Shown piece after piece: positions 33,021 to 46,538 of a stretch of DNA of 64,000 bases. Origin of the DNA: Perkinsus olseni. Its lineage: Eukaryota > Perkinsozoa > Perkinsida > Perkinsidae. Numbering within the stretch: position 1 is the stretch's first letter; each line of letters starts with the position of its first letter. The notes under the pieces were generated by a model. The model made no database searches. It was not told the origin of the DNA and saw nothing but the letters and a program-made list of their open reading frames with translations. The stretch lies in NCBI GenBank assembly GCA_013115135.1, contig JABANP010000025.1, forward strand, positions 186,001 to 250,000, in the 5' to 3' direction. The translations under genes were made by a program, and so were the position numbers.

Positions 33021-35040
33021 AACCGTGAGCCGACTTTTTTGAAGACTTCGATCTTTTTCATTTTCACCTAATTTCGTTTCAATCCGAGGTGCTTCGGTTT
33101 GAGCTGAAGCATAGAGAGTTCTGGTATCCAGTGAGTGTGATGTTGCGTGATAGATGCAGCCCCTCAAGTGGAGACCGAGAACGCAAGTTAAAGCTTGTGG
33201 CTTAGTAATGGTAGGATGCTGCGTAGTACGAAGTGCATACACAACTTCGCGGAACTACCTATTGTCAACACTACCGAACAAATGTTGCGACACAGTGCTC
33301 TGCTCGGTGGTAATGCCGGTAGCAGCTGCTGTACGCCTGCATTGCCCTCACCAAGCTTTGGACGGCCTTGGCTGCGCTACGTAGTCTCCAGTTCGAGTAA
33401 AGCCCCCAGAGCGCGCGGTAGCCGATGCAACCGTTGCATCCCGATGATCTACTTGACTGAATTTCGTTAGTCGCGAATTGGTTAAAGTAGTTCGCTTGCC
33501 TTCGAAGGACGGGGAAGAACCGGCAGCTGATGTGGTGTGGTGCAGTGCACAGTCATGAATTGCGGGGTGCCTTCGATCGTCCGCTCATGCTTCATCCATG
33601 GTGTATTGGATGCGATATCTCCCATGGCCGCCTGCCTGAGTCACGAGTCTCGACTACAGCGTTCCCATCTCGCAGATGGAGCGCGGTTTATTGAGGCTAT
33701 GGGAGGTCTCACCCGCATGTCGGACTACTGTCATTCGTCGAGCAGTGACGAATTCCTGTGCACGCGTACAGAGCTGAGCGAACGCTGAAGAAGTACCCCT
33801 CACTCACTTCCAGTCTGGAGGGGTGATGCAAGCAACACCTGTAGCACAATTTGTACTTGATTTGATGACGTCACGCTCTTCAGTGTGATCTGCTGATGTT
33901 AGGAGGCCCTGTGGCCCCCGAACTTATCGGCACCTTAGCTATTCTCTCCCGCGCCCTCCTCCTCAACGCGCGGTGCCGAGAAACTGCTGCCGGGATAACA
34001 AAGACCAACAGTTGCAGCCTAATGTTCGTTTAAGAGGCCTCTCTTCCATCCACAACCTCTTTTTTCCCTTGCGAAGGTAGGGTTCCCGTGCCGACCGGGC
34101 TTCTGCAACTGATCGTATGCCAAGTTCCGCCGCGGAACGTACGCGGAACTTTCGCGTACGTTCAAGGTCGGCGTACGTTCGCCACGACTGACTCAAAACC
34201 GGTGAAGCCCTAGCAGAACTTATTTGTATAGCTTTGGTGATGCGCAGCGATGATGCGGAACAAGCTCGGCCAAAGGACCGAGCACAGCTCGCCGAGTTGC
34301 ACTGAGAATTTCCCCAGCTGTAGACAGCGCGCCTCCCTGTTGTGAACGGATATATTCGTGGTCGTGATGCGGGGTTGAGGGTTGATACCATAGAGCCCAA
34401 TGATAATAACTCTGGTAACACGATCTAACAAGCAAATGCAGACATAAGACTCTACTTGAACCGCTGCCGTATAGTCTCGAGAGGCTCCACTTGTACTCTA
34501 TTGTTAGACGCATATACACGTCAGCTACGCCTGGGTCTCCGGCGCTCGCCTGAATCTGTCTACTCGCTAAGTCATAGGTCGGCGAAACAGGCGAATGTGA
34601 AGCAGCTGGCGGGGACAGCCGACTGGATTGGGTTCACACACAGCAACAAAGGAAGCTATAGAACTATCACGGCCAATTATACTGGAGAAACAGCGGCAGG
34701 CAGTTCAGTCAGGTAGTCATACCACGCTGCTGAGCGCGCAGTGAACCTTCATGTCACTGCCTCCGAAGCTGTTTGGTTACTCTGGGCGTCACCTTTTCCT
34801 TTTCCCGTTCTTTGGATTTTGATGTTCGACGTTGATGTGCCTCCGAGAGGCTATCCAGCGTGAAGCGCTCTTGTTTTCAGTCTGTGTATGAGAGGATCAC
34901 AGTGTACCGGTGTTTGATTTTCGCTTTTGGGTTCGTGGTCAACTGACTGTCCCCATGCAGCCTGTGACGGACAACACGATCGATTTTTAAATAGCGCGGT
35001 TCACAGCTCAGTGTATATTAGGCTGGGCACGGGGCATTGG
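33021..35040. other. Spacer between remnant C' and copy E
   Basis: Starts with sequence shared with the 3' flank of copy C. The longest open frame (33963-34421, minus, 152 codons, Ser/Arg-rich) has no recognisable motif and is not supported. CGATCGATTTTTA at about 34979, just upstream of copy E, also occurs in the 5' flank of copy D (about 24537), so some promoter sequence is shared. Confidence 0.4.
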
Positions 35041-35062
35041 CTCGATTCAGTTGGCTTGCTTC
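35041..35062 (+). promoter_or_regulatory. Acceptor-like leader before GH31 copy E
   Basis: CTCGATTCAG then TTGGCTTGCTTC, then ATG at 35063. This is the same layout and 12-base spacing as before copies B and D, so it is likely a trans-splice acceptor. Confidence 0.4.
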
Positions 35063-38000
35063 ATGAAAGCATCCCTTCTCTTGGCTTATCTGTTCATCGC
35101 TGCGGTGGTCGCTGAGGGACCACCCAGGAGGACCTGCAGTCAGACCAGCTTCTGTCGACGTTACCGAGATTGGATTGGCCTGTCAGTGGAGACTAGAAGT
35201 TCTTATTACGTATCGCAACTGTCCGGTAACCACAAGGATTACCTCCGACTTCAGGTCCCCGCAAGCCCTCTCTGCAGCAGTTCCACTGGCACATTCAACG
35301 CCACCGTCAAGCTCAGCGCCCTCGGTGAAGAAGGGCCCGACGTGTTCCTACTGCAGGTTAGTTCTGACTGCGTCACCTGTCGAGTCCCCTCAGTGAACCT
35401 CTGCCAGCTGCGCTTCTACGAGGATGGAACTGTCCGCTTCACAATGGATGAGAACCATGCTATCGTTGGCCACATCAGGACTAGGTGGGGATGACCGGAA
35501 TTCCTCACGTCCAACCCGTCGTCTAATCAGATACGTCATCCCTTCTGGCGATGTTATTCAAGACGAACATATGCCGCTCGCTAAAGACCTCGAATACACC
35601 TACAGCCAAGAGGGTGGGCCTCCCGATCCACTCGGACGCTCATATAATCAGAGCGATGATAGATGGTTTGCGGCTCAGGAGAAGTCGTCCACCTTCCGAG
35701 TGGGCAAGTCAATTGTCGTGAAGTTGATGCACGCCGGCGTCGTGAGTCCTTTCAAAGTGTTAATGGGTAAGCGTCGACTTTCAAGGTCCTGACAGTGGCT
35801 GTAGACGGCCAGGTCGTGCAGACAATCAACAGCAAGAAGCACTTGGTGATCGAGGGCACTCGATATGAGTACAACGATAAATGGTGAGTCTTTCGCTGTG
35901 GGGATTCCCAGTCCCTCCTGCTCAGTCCCTTCAACATGCCGCCCAGCTATGACGCAAAGTACATCGACCCGGCTTGTTCCCCGGGGACGCATGACGGAAG
36001 CTGGGCGGAGGAGTACGAGGGAAAGACCGACGAAAAACCTCATGGTGGGCTAGCTGCGTGCCGTTCTCTCGTTTATCCCGATGGGTCTTCGGGAGCACTG
36101 CTCCCGGAGCAGCATTCAGTCGCCGGAGGGCTGCTACCGCGCTGCGACGCTTGGGTGCCGCAGGACCGAGGGCCCTCGTTTGATGGCTGAGTCCAAGGAA
36201 CGCCTAGACTATTTGGTTCTAGGTGACTTGCCGCGCTCGGAAATTGTAGCGTCGTCAGGTCCGTCCCTGGTGGGCGTCGACGTAACCTTCACTGAGGCCT
36301 ATGCTGCCTACGGTCTGCAGGAGCGTGGGACCACCACTTCTAAACTGAAGATTGGGGGTACCAGCGATCTCAGCTTGTACAGGTCGGTGGAGTAATCATC
36401 CACCCGAGGCCGACTCGTGTGTTCTGTCAGATTCTTTAATCTGGACTACTACGCGTATCCCGTCGACGGGGACAGAGCCCAAGGAGCGATATACGGAGCT
36501 ATACCAACACTCACTGCCGTGCAGGTACGCTTATTACAGTCATCATCTTCCGACCTGCTGGCCTCGACTGTCGTACGTTCTCTCAGGAGGGGCCTGGCCC
36601 CACTACGTTCACTTCCTCTTTGCTGTGGGTCAACCCGTCTGACACCTTGGTGGCTCTAACTGGAGGTACCCATTCACGACTCGTGAATCATGAGAGGCTG
36701 CGAGAGAGTCTTCTTCTGTAAAGATGGAATTGGAATATTTTCAGGTTGTGGAGGAGATCTGACGAGCACTTTCGTCTCCGAGTCCGGTGTGATCGATCTG
36801 CTCCTCTACCCCGGCATGAAGCCTCAAGAAGTATTTCCACTCCTCTTATCATCACCCAAATCAGCATGACCGTTCGTTCAGTTCTCAACTGCCTACCATC
36901 GAACGACGGGGTTGCCGTCCCTCCCTCCACTATTCGGTCTGGGGTTCCATCGCAGTCGTTACGCTGTCGAGGTGAGCTCGTGTATTTGGGCGGCTTCTGA
37001 CAGTCCTCGTGGCAGAGCCAACAAGATATTTACAATTTGGCTTATAAGTACACGGACAAAGGTTTCCCGGTGGACGTCTTCTGGCTTGACATCGAGCACA
37101 CGAATGGGAAAGAGTAGCGTCGGCACCTCCGAACTCGACGTCGGGGGAGGTTCTTCTCAGGTACTTCACATGGAATGAAACGCTCTTCCCGGACCCAAAG
37201 AAGATGTCGGATGATATCCGAGCCCAAGGAAAAGAGATGGTCACCATCGTAGACCCCCACATCAAGGCCACTAACAGGTGCATACGCGTGCTGCGTCGTT
37301 GTCCGAGTCAACCTGTCGATGCAGTTACTTCATCTACAGTTCCGGTGTTGAGAGCGACGTATTTGTGAAGCAGCTGGATTACAGGCAGCGTGAGTCTGCG
37401 TCAGCGTGAGTTAAGATGCTTTTTGACTGATCTCTACCCAGCTGAGCCAACGAGCAAGATCTTCGAGGCGGATTGCTGGCCAGGGCTGAGCGCGTGGCCG
37501 GATTTCGTCAACCCTGCAGTTAGGGAATGGTGGGGATTGTAAGTGGCAGATTACCGCCTCCTGCACTTGGTGCTCTCTTTGAATCTTATCGCAGGTGGTT
37601 CAATCCGGACGGCCTCAACGACAACTTCTATACTTGGAACGACATGAATGAGCCCAGTGTCTTCGATGTCCCCGAGGTGCACTGTTATGTGCCGAGAGCG
37701 TTGACGGCGGACGGCCTCTCTTCAGAAAACTATGTATCGAGACCTGATGCACTTAGGAGGAATAGAGCACAGGGACGTCCATAACCTGTAAGTTCTCTGT
37801 TACGGTTCGGCCGATACTCGGCTCTTCTGTGGCAGCCGCGGTTTGGGAGTACTTCAGTGAACGATCGCAGGTATGGCCACTATTTCCGAATGGCATCCTT
37901 CGAAGGCCAACGTCTACACCGCTTCCCAGGCGAACGCCCGTTCGTGCTCACACGCAGCTTCTTCATCGGAAGCCACAGGTGTGACTGCCACTTCACGTGT

Positions 38001-39727
38001 TGTCCATTTCTGGACTGTCCCACCTCAGGTTCGGTCCGATGTGGACGGGAGATTCGGTGTCTCAATGGAACAACCTTCAGGCCGTCATTCCCATGATAAC
38101 CGCCCTAGCAGCTACAGGAGGGTACACGATGCGTCTTCGTCAGTGCGTGGACCTTACCATGTCCAGGTTCTCATTCACTGGCTCGGACATCGGCGGCTTC
38201 ATAGGGAACCCAGATGCAGAACTCTACACTCGATGGTTCCAGCTCAGCGCGGCTACCAACGCCTTCTTCAGGTCAGCAGCTCATCCATTGGCTATCTCAC
38301 TTTCCTGTCCTCTCAGGTTACATTCCGACATTCATTCACCTCAGAGGGACCCGTGGTTCTACGATGAAACTACACTCAACCGCGTCAAGAATGCTACGCT
38401 GGACAGGTGAGATGGAACGTCTAGGATGACTTTCCTACCTGTGAAAACTATGCGGCAATTTCGTCAGATAGACTCGACATGACACGTTCATCGCCCTGGC
38501 ACGTACCCGCCTCTATACACAGATCTCTCAACCGCACCGGATTTGTCTACCTCAGGTATCGGCTTTTGCCCTATTGGTACCACGCCTTCGCCCTATACGT
38601 CTATTGTGGCAAGCCCATCATCAGCCCCCTATGGTACGCTTTCCTTGATGACCCAAACACGTATAAGTGCAACTCCCCAGGCTGTGATTCTGTTATGTCA
38701 TGCTTCTCTAGGTGCTAATCGGTACTGATATTATGGTACGCGGAGTGGTAGAGAAAGGTCCCAAGTCGGTGAAGGTCTACTTCCCTCCGAAGACCCAGTG
38801 GTACAGCACTACTGGGAAGGTGAGACCATTGTGATTCCCTTGTTTGTCGTATACTAAGTCTTCTCAGCTGATGTCGAGCGGCTACGTGGACATTCAAGTC
38901 ACTATGGACGACATTCCGCGCTTCTTCCGTGCTGGCAGCATCATTCCGTAAGGCCTCCATGCTTCAACACCAGTGATAGCATGAGGTGTCTGGTCAGGAG
39001 AAAGGATACTTACAGGAGCTCCAGTAAACTGATGTATAACGACTACTTCGCCCTCTACGTGTACCTTGATCCATCGAGCTTCTCTGCGGAAGGCTACGCG
39101 TAAACCTCCCCCCCCAGATAGTGGGCTCGGCATGGAATGTGGGCTCCTCAGGTATACGGATGATACTATCAGTTATGATAGTACTGACGAAGACAAACAT
39201 AACTTCTGGATATTGACGTATGTGACCGCTGCTGCTGTATGATGTGGCTAGTTCATAACGGGCGCTGCTTTGCTCTGAGGAAAACCGCGAGGGTTCTCGA
39301 GCATCGGTCTCCGACTTGCAAAGTCCCGCTCAGCAGCTTCTGATTAGACATGGCAGTGTGTACTACACACTGTGTAGTCATTCTAGCTATCTCTATTTCA
39401 GCTTCAAGAACGGCCAACTGACAGTATCGCCTGGAGGTGGAACCGGCCAGTACGGCTTCTGCGTTCACCAGGTTATCTTCATAGGGCTGAACCCGCATCT
39501 CCGTAAGTGAGCCCAGCATGGGTAACTGAGATTCATACTCTGTGTCCCTCTGCGGTCGGCTCTTCGTCGATTATGCCGATTTCATTCGGACACTTTTAGG
39601 CTCCCTTGACGGCGCTAGATCGGTGGGGAAGATCAGCCGTGATGGCGTGCAAACCATTGCCGAGATCCCCCCGGAATCTTGCTGTGTGCCCCCTTCCACT
39701 TCCCGAGTCTTCAACGTCATGCCGTGA
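35063..39727 (+). pseudogene. GH31 alpha-glucosidase-like, copy E, catalytic motifs intact but probably frame-broken
   Basis: Signal peptide MKASLLLAYLFIAAVVAE, RRTCSQTSFCRRYRDW, then the standard exon series. It keeps VDVFWLDIEHTNGK (about 37073-37112), [35 protein letters not shown] (about 37632-37676), GPMWTGDSVSQW (about 38036) and FTGSDIGGFIGNPDAELYTR (about 38175). It ends STSRVFNVMP at 39727. Two problems are visible. An extra G at the exon end near 35612 (CAAGAGGGTGGGC against CAAGAGGTGGGT) puts the next exon out of frame with a GT donor. About 40 bases are missing near 38696 compared with copy F, removing the IDQQ end of one exon and its donor. Unless unusual splicing rescues it, the reading frame ends there. 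Its sequence is closest to copy F. Confidence 0.65.
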
Positions 39728-41872
39728 GGGGCACATCAGCCGACTATTTTCCTTTATTTGATTCGAATTGATTTACGCCCATGAGCAGTTGCATCTTACT
39801 TCACTCGACCTTATCCCATGCGACTCAAGATGTTTAGACTTACGTATACGATGATTTATCTTTCGACTGTTCTCATATGATGAACATAAAATAGAGTTCA
39901 TGTTGCTTGTCGCGTTATTATTCGGTACATCGACAGTCAACTCTATGTATGGGATCCTCGCGGCTTCACAGAACCGCCAGAGTCTTTCTGACGCACAACG
40001 GCGAGCGCCCTTCAGCGACACTGCAGCGGCAGCCGGGTCCGACGAAATGGCTCCCCTCTTCAAATGGCTGGTACTGTGCAAGATACCCGCCAGGAGATCG
40101 ACACCACGTGGATTTTCCCGTCATCTTCGATTTGAGAGACTGACTGGCTTTCTATTGTTCCAATACCTTGGTCCGGTACTCACCTCACCGCGGGGCTCCT
40201 AAGGACGTATGTGTTACAGGCTATTGAGAACAGCCTAACACCTAAGGGCAGCTGAGTTCGTTGAGCAGCGAACCGCAGTCGAGCTGCAGGGCGGCGGCCG
40301 CTGTGGACACAATCACATATTGTGATTCACCGCACTCCAGACAGCAGACATCTATCAGGGGTGAGAGTGCCTATCAACGCTTGTCCTCCGAGTCCTGCGG
40401 GCATACCTTAAAGTATCGTTGAGAGCAAACTGTAGTCCGACCCCACATTGATCGATTGGGCAGAGAAGGGCGAGCAAACAAGCCGGACGCTGATTGGGAC
40501 CATGTAGCCATAAATGGCACATTGGACTCAGACCGGTACCCTTGTGTCGAGAAACGCGGGAGTCATGCCTAATTTGTTGCGACGCTGTGGCCGACGAGTT
40601 CCGTTGGGGGCGCCGGCCCGGCGGTCCGAGTCTATCAGTAGGTATCTCAGAGGCAGCGCCTCGCGTATCAGCAACTCCAGCGAGTCAATGATATGATACA
40701 ATTGAGGTCCCGACTGCAGTGAGAGCTTGGACAAGCTTGGACGGAAGGGATGGGGGGAGAGAAAAGGTCTAAGACTTATCTAGGCGATGAGGCCGGGACA
40801 CTTGGACTCCAAGTCTTGGAGGCTCTAAGCGCCCAAGTTGGAGTAGCGATAACAGTGGGCAAGGTTCCCCGGTCCATTACTCTTAGAAAAGAGGAGCTAA
40901 TCGTACCTGGCGTCGCCGTACAAACAATTCCGGTCCCTTCTCAGATGAGTTCTATCATTTCGTCGCACTGTCGAACGGCCACGGACCATGTTGTAGACGT
41001 TGATAACCTTCTGGATCCGTCCTCGGAGATCTAGTGGAGACGATAGGAACTGCAATCGCCCTCGGCCTCTGTTGGACGACTGAATCTCTTGATACTTGCT
41101 GGCGGTGTGTATTTCATGCTTCTGATGATGTCCTGGTGAATCAACTCCTGTGGCCTGCTTCCGGAACGGAAGCTAAATTTATATTCAGTGCGCCACCGTG
41201 ATGCAATGATGTAAAGGTCTCGACAGCACAGTTCATGTACCATTCATCACCCGCCTTCTCAGTACAATGAGCTCCTTGGGATTCACCCCTTGACTGCCTT
41301 AAGCTCCGGTAGAGGCATCGGACCCGGATTGCTCAGTGAGTATGGCTCACTTGGCTCCTGCCCGTGACATGTGAGGCGAGTCATCACTCTCAATCGGAGA
41401 GTCTAGAGCCGAGCAAGGCACGGCATTTGCCAACACTCTTTTGCGGGTGGACTCTCTCGACACATCGTGGCCTCGATCTGAACAACTGCCCGCAGAACTA
41501 ACTCGCCCCATGCACCGAGCGGCGTTCTTCCAGTTTGCGCGCGGCCCTTCGCGAGTAGAGTTTGTCCCTGGTGCTGTCTCCCTATTCTGGCGGTGATGAG
41601 TTCATTTCTCGCTGGTTTGATCTCAGACAACGTGGGGCACCTGCTAAAATGCCAGAGTGGCTATGAACAGTAAGGAGCCGAAGTTTCACAGTTATTGTGA
41701 GAGGGGATGGTATTGTCTTTGCGGTTAAGGTTTGGTGGATGGTAGACAATCGGGCGTTCTAAACATCCACGGATCGCCGTCACGATCGATTCCTTTTTAG
41801 CGGGGACTAAGCCTATCGAGACCCGAGGTAGGTGCGAGGTGAACAGGGAGTCAGTTGACCTCCGTTGGGTCC
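39728..41872. other. Spacer between copies E and F
   Basis: No supported gene. The open frame 40750-41034 (94 codons, plus) is unremarkable and has no start-site context or motif. A small palindrome, AATCACATATTGTGATT, lies at about 40311-40327. Several short frames on both strands overlap one another and look random. Confidence 0.4.
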
Positions 41873-44800
41873 ATGGAACGCTTCCTTCTCTTGGCTTGTC
41901 TGTTCTTCGCTCCGGTGGCCGCGCAAGGACCACCCAGGAGGACCTGCAGTCAGACTAGCTTTTGTCGAACGCTATCGAGATTGGATTGGCCTATCAGTGG
42001 AGACTAGAGGTTCTTATCACGTATGGCAACTGCCCAATGACTACAAGGATTAACTCGACTTCAGATCCCCGCAAGCCCTCTCTGCAGCAGTTCCACGGGC
42101 ACATTCAACGCCACCGTCAAGCTCAGCGCCCTCGGTGAAGAAGGGCCCGACGTGTTCCTACTGCAGGTGAGTTCCAACTGCGGTAGCTGTCGAGTCCCTC
42201 AGTGAACCTCTGCCAGCTGCGCTTCTACGAGGATGGAACTTTCCGCTTCACAATGGATGAGAACCATGCTATCACTGGATTCATCAGGACTAGGTGAAGA
42301 TCACCGGGCATCGATACGTCCAACCCGTCGTCTGATCAGATATGTCATCCCTTCTGGCGATGTTATTCAAGACGATAATATGCCGCTCGCCAAAGACCTT
42401 GAGTATACCTACAACCAAGAGGTGAGCATGTCGATCCACTAGTGTTAGGGTTCGTGTACCCAAGTTCGTTGCGGATGGTTTACGGCTCAGGAAAAGTCGT
42501 CCACCTTCCGAATTGGCAAGTCGCTCGTTGTGACCCTTATGCACGACGACGTGGTGAGCCTCCAAGAGGGACCCCTCTAGCTTATCTCGTGGGCGAGTGT
42601 CCACATGTGAGATACTGACAGTGGCTGTAGACGGCCAGGTCGTGCAGACAATCAACAGCAAGAAGCGCTTGGTTATCGAGGGCACTCGATACGAGTACAG
42701 CAATAAATGGTAGGCCTAGCTTTGCGAGTGCTCCCTTGAATGTCCCCTGCTGTTCAGTCCCTTCAACCTACCGGATCGCTATGATGCCAAGTACATCGAC
42801 CCGGCTTGTTCCCCGGGGACGCATGACGGAAGCTGGGCCGAGACGTACGAGGGTTACACCGATGCAAAACCTCATGGTAGGCTATCTATTGGCCGCTTTC
42901 TCTCATTTTTCCCAACGGCTCTTCGGGCGCTGCCTTTGGTATCCTGAGTGCGGCGCTTGGGTGTCGCATGGCCAAGAGCCCTCTTGTTATGGCTGAGGAT
43001 GCCGACAGTCTATGCCAGTCGGTCCTACGTGGCTTATCACGTTCACATCTAAAATAGTGGCATCATCAGGCCCGTCCCTGGTGGGCGTCGACGTAACCTT
43101 CACTGAGGCCTATGCTGCCTACGGTCTGCAGGAGCGTGGGACCACCACTTCTAAACTGAAGATTGGGGGTACCAGCGATCTCAGCTTGTACAGGTCGGTG
43201 GAGTAATCATCCACCCGAGGCCTACTCGCGTGTTCTGTCAGATTCTTTAATCTGGACTACTACGCGTATCCAGTCGACGGGGACAGAGCCCAAGGAGCGA
43301 TATACGGAGCTATACCAACACTCACTGCCGTGCAGGTACGCTTATTAAAGTCATCATCTTCCGACCTGCTGGCCTCGACTGTCGTACGTTCTCTCAGGAG
43401 GGGCCTGGTTCCACTACTTTTACCTCCTCCTTGCTGTGGGTCAACCCGTCTGACACCCTAGTGTCCCTGACCGGATGTGAGAATCCACAACAAGCTGCAT
43501 GGGTATGTGCATGAGGCCGCTCAAACGTCTCCTTCTTTAGGTTGCGGCGAAGATCTGATAACCACTTTCGTGTCGGAGTCTGGTGTAATCGATTTCCTCC
43601 TCTACCCCGGCATGAAGCCTCAAGAAGTATTCCCTCTGAGCGTCTCCCAAGTCAGCATGGCCGTTCGTTCAGTTCTCAACTGCCTACCATCGGACGACGG
43701 GGTTGCCGGCCCTCCCTCCACTATTCGGTTTGGGGTTCCATCGCAGTCGTTACGCTGTCGAGGTGAGCTCGTGTATTTGGGCGGCTTCTGACAGTCCTCG
43801 TGGCAGAGCCAACAAGATATTTACAATTTGGCTTATAAGTACACAGACAAAGGTTTCCCGGTAGACGTCTTCTGGCTTGACATCGAGCACACAAATGGGA
43901 AAGAGTAGCGAGGGCTCCTCTGAACTTTACGACGAGGGAGCGCTTCTCAGGTACTTCACATGGAATAAAAAGCTCTTCCCGAACCCAAAGAAGATGTCGG
44001 ATGATATCCGAGCACAAGGAAAGGAGATGGTCACCATCGTAGACCCCCACATCAAGGCCACTAACAGGTGAATACGCGTGCTGCGTCGTTGTCCGAGTTA
44101 ACCTGTCGATGCAGTTACTTCATCTACAGTTCCGGTGTTGAGGAGGATGTATTTGTGAAAGAGGAGGTCTTCAAGCCGCGTAAGGCCACTCATCGAGGAA
44201 TCCGCATAGAGATCCCACTCGTCTTCTCTCCTTAGCCCACACAACATATAAGATCTTCGAAGCGAATTGCTGGCCGGGTCTGAGTGCATGGCCGGACTTC
44301 ACCAGCCCTCGCGTTAGGGAGTGGTGGGGGCTGTAAGTACCGCACACCAGCTTCAACGAGCGAGCATCCTACAATTTCTCGCAGGTGGTTCAAACCGGAC
44401 GGCCTCAACGACAACTTCTATACTTGGAACGACATGAATGAGCCCAGTGTCTTCGATGTCCCCGAGGTGCACTGTTATGTGCCGAGAGCATTGACGGCGG
44501 ACGGCCTCTCTTCAGAAAACTATGTATCGCAACCTAGTCCATATCGGCTTGATTGAACACAGGGACGTCCATAACCTGTGAGTTCTCTGTTACGGTTCGG
44601 CCGATACTCGGCTCTTCTGTGACAGCCGCGGTTTGGGAGTACTCCAGTGAACGATCACAGATACGGCCACTACTTCCGAATGGCATCCTTCGAAGGTCAA
44701 CTTAAATATCGCTTCCCAGGCACACGCCCGTTCGTGCTTACGCGTAGCTTCTTCATCGGAAGCCACCGGTGTGACTGCCACTTCACGTGTTGTCCATTTC

Positions 44801-46538
44801 TGGACTGTCCCACCTCAGGTTCGGTCCGATGTGGACGGGAGATTCGGTGTCTCAATGGAACAACCTTCAGGCTGTCATTCCCATGATAACCGCCCTAGCA
44901 GCTACAGGAGGGTACACGATGCGTCTTCGTCCGTGCGTGGACCTTAACATGTCCAGGTTCTCATTTACTGGCTCGGACATCGGTGGCTTCATAGGGAACC
45001 CAGATGCAGAACTCTACACTCGATGGTTCCAGCTCAGCGCGGCTACCAACGCCTTCTTCAGGTCAGCAGCTCATCCATTGGCTATCTCACTTTCCTGTCC
45101 TCTCAGGTTACATTCCGACATTCATTCACCACAGAGGGACCCGTGGTTCTACGATGAAACTACACTCAACCGCGTCAAGAATGCTACGCTGGACAGGTGA
45201 GATGGAGCGTCCGGGATGACTCAACTACCTGTGAAAACTATGCGGCCATTTCGTCAGATAGACTTGACATGACACGTTCATCGCCCTGGCACGTACCCGC
45301 CTCTATATTCAGATCTCTCAACCGCACCGGATTTGTCTACCTCAGGTATCGGCTTTTGCCCTATTGGTACCACGCCTTCGCCCTATACGTCTATTGTGGC
45401 AAGCCCATCATCAGCCCCCTATGGTACGCTTTCCTTGATGACCCAAACACGTATAAGTGCAACTCCCCAGGCTGTGATTCTGTTATCGACCAACAAGTTA
45501 CCAGGCTCGGTTTGAGGGCCTCTGTCCAATGCCATCTCTAGGTGCTAATCGGTACTGATATTATGGTACGCGGGGTGGTAGAGAAAGGTGCCAAGTCGGT
45601 GAAGGTCTACTTCCCTCCGAAGACCCAGTGGTACAGCACTACTGGGAAGGTGAGACCATTGTGATTCCCTTGTTCGTCATATACCAAGTCTTCTCAGCTG
45701 ATGTCGAGCGGCTACGTAGACATTCAAGTCACTATGGACGACATTCCGCGCTTCTTCCGTGCTGGCAGCATCATTCCGTGAGGCCTCCATGCTTCAACAC
45801 CAGTGATAGCATGGGGTGTCTGGTCAGGAGAAAGGATACCTACAGGAGCTCCAGTAAACTGATGTATAACGACTACTTCGCCCTCTACGTGTACCTTGAC
45901 CCATCGAGCTTCTCTGCGGAAGGCTACGCGTAAAACTCCCCCCCCCAGATAGTGGGCTCGGCGTGGAATGTGGGCTCCTCAGGTATACGGATGATACTAT
46001 CAGTTATGATAGTACTGACGAAGACAAACATAACTTCTGGATATTGACGTATGTGACCGCTGCTGCTGTATGATGTGGCTAGTTCATGACGGGCGCTGCT
46101 TTCTCTGAGGAAAACCGCGAGGGTTCTCGAGCATCGGTCTCCGAGTTGCAAAGTCCCGCTCAGCGGCTTCTGATTAGGCATGGCAGTGTGTACTACACAC
46201 TGTGTAGTCATTCTAGCTATCTCTATTTCAGCTTCAAGAACGGCCAACTGACAGTATCGCCTGGAGGTGGAACCGGCCAGTACAGCTTCTGCGTTCACCA
46301 GGTTATCTTCATAGGGCTGAACCCGCATCTCCGTAAGTTACCTCAACATAGAGATCTGATTCGCGGTCCGAATCACTGACGATGGCTTCCGAGAGTGGCC
46401 CTCACTTCAGGAACCCTCGGCGGCGCAAGAGCTATGGGGGAGGTCAAGCGCCAAGGTGTTGAAACCATCGCCGAGATCCCCCCGGAGTCTTGCTGTGTGC
46501 CCCCTTCCACGACCCGAGTCTTCAACGTCATGCCGTGA
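41873..46538 (+). pseudogene. GH31 alpha-glucosidase-like, copy F, with a first-exon frameshift
   Basis: Starts MERFLLLACLFFAPVAAQ then RRTCSQTSFC. The next bases read TTTTGTCGAACGCTATCG, where other copies have TTCTGTCGACGCTACCG. One extra base at about 41967-41970 shifts RRYRDWIGL out of frame. All later exons look good: DVFWLDIEHTNGK (about 43863-43902), ANCWPGLSAWPDFTSPRVRE (about 44270), [15 protein letters not shown] (about 44421-44466), GPMWTGDSVSQWNNLQ (about 44826), FTGSDIGGFIGNPDAELYTR (about 44965), DQQ donor exon (about 45490) and GTDIMVRGVVEKGAKSV (about 45550). It ends STTRVFNVMP at 46538. If the extra base is a sequencing error, this copy would be intact. It is nearly identical to copy E across long stretches including introns. 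Confidence 0.65.

Noticed and set aside
33963..34421. 152-codon minus-strand frame
   Set aside because: Ser/Arg-rich, no motif, no start context; overlapping frames in the same region are equally open.
40750..41034. 94-codon plus-strand frame between copies E and F
   Set aside because: No recognisable domain, repeat or splice context; cannot be told from chance.
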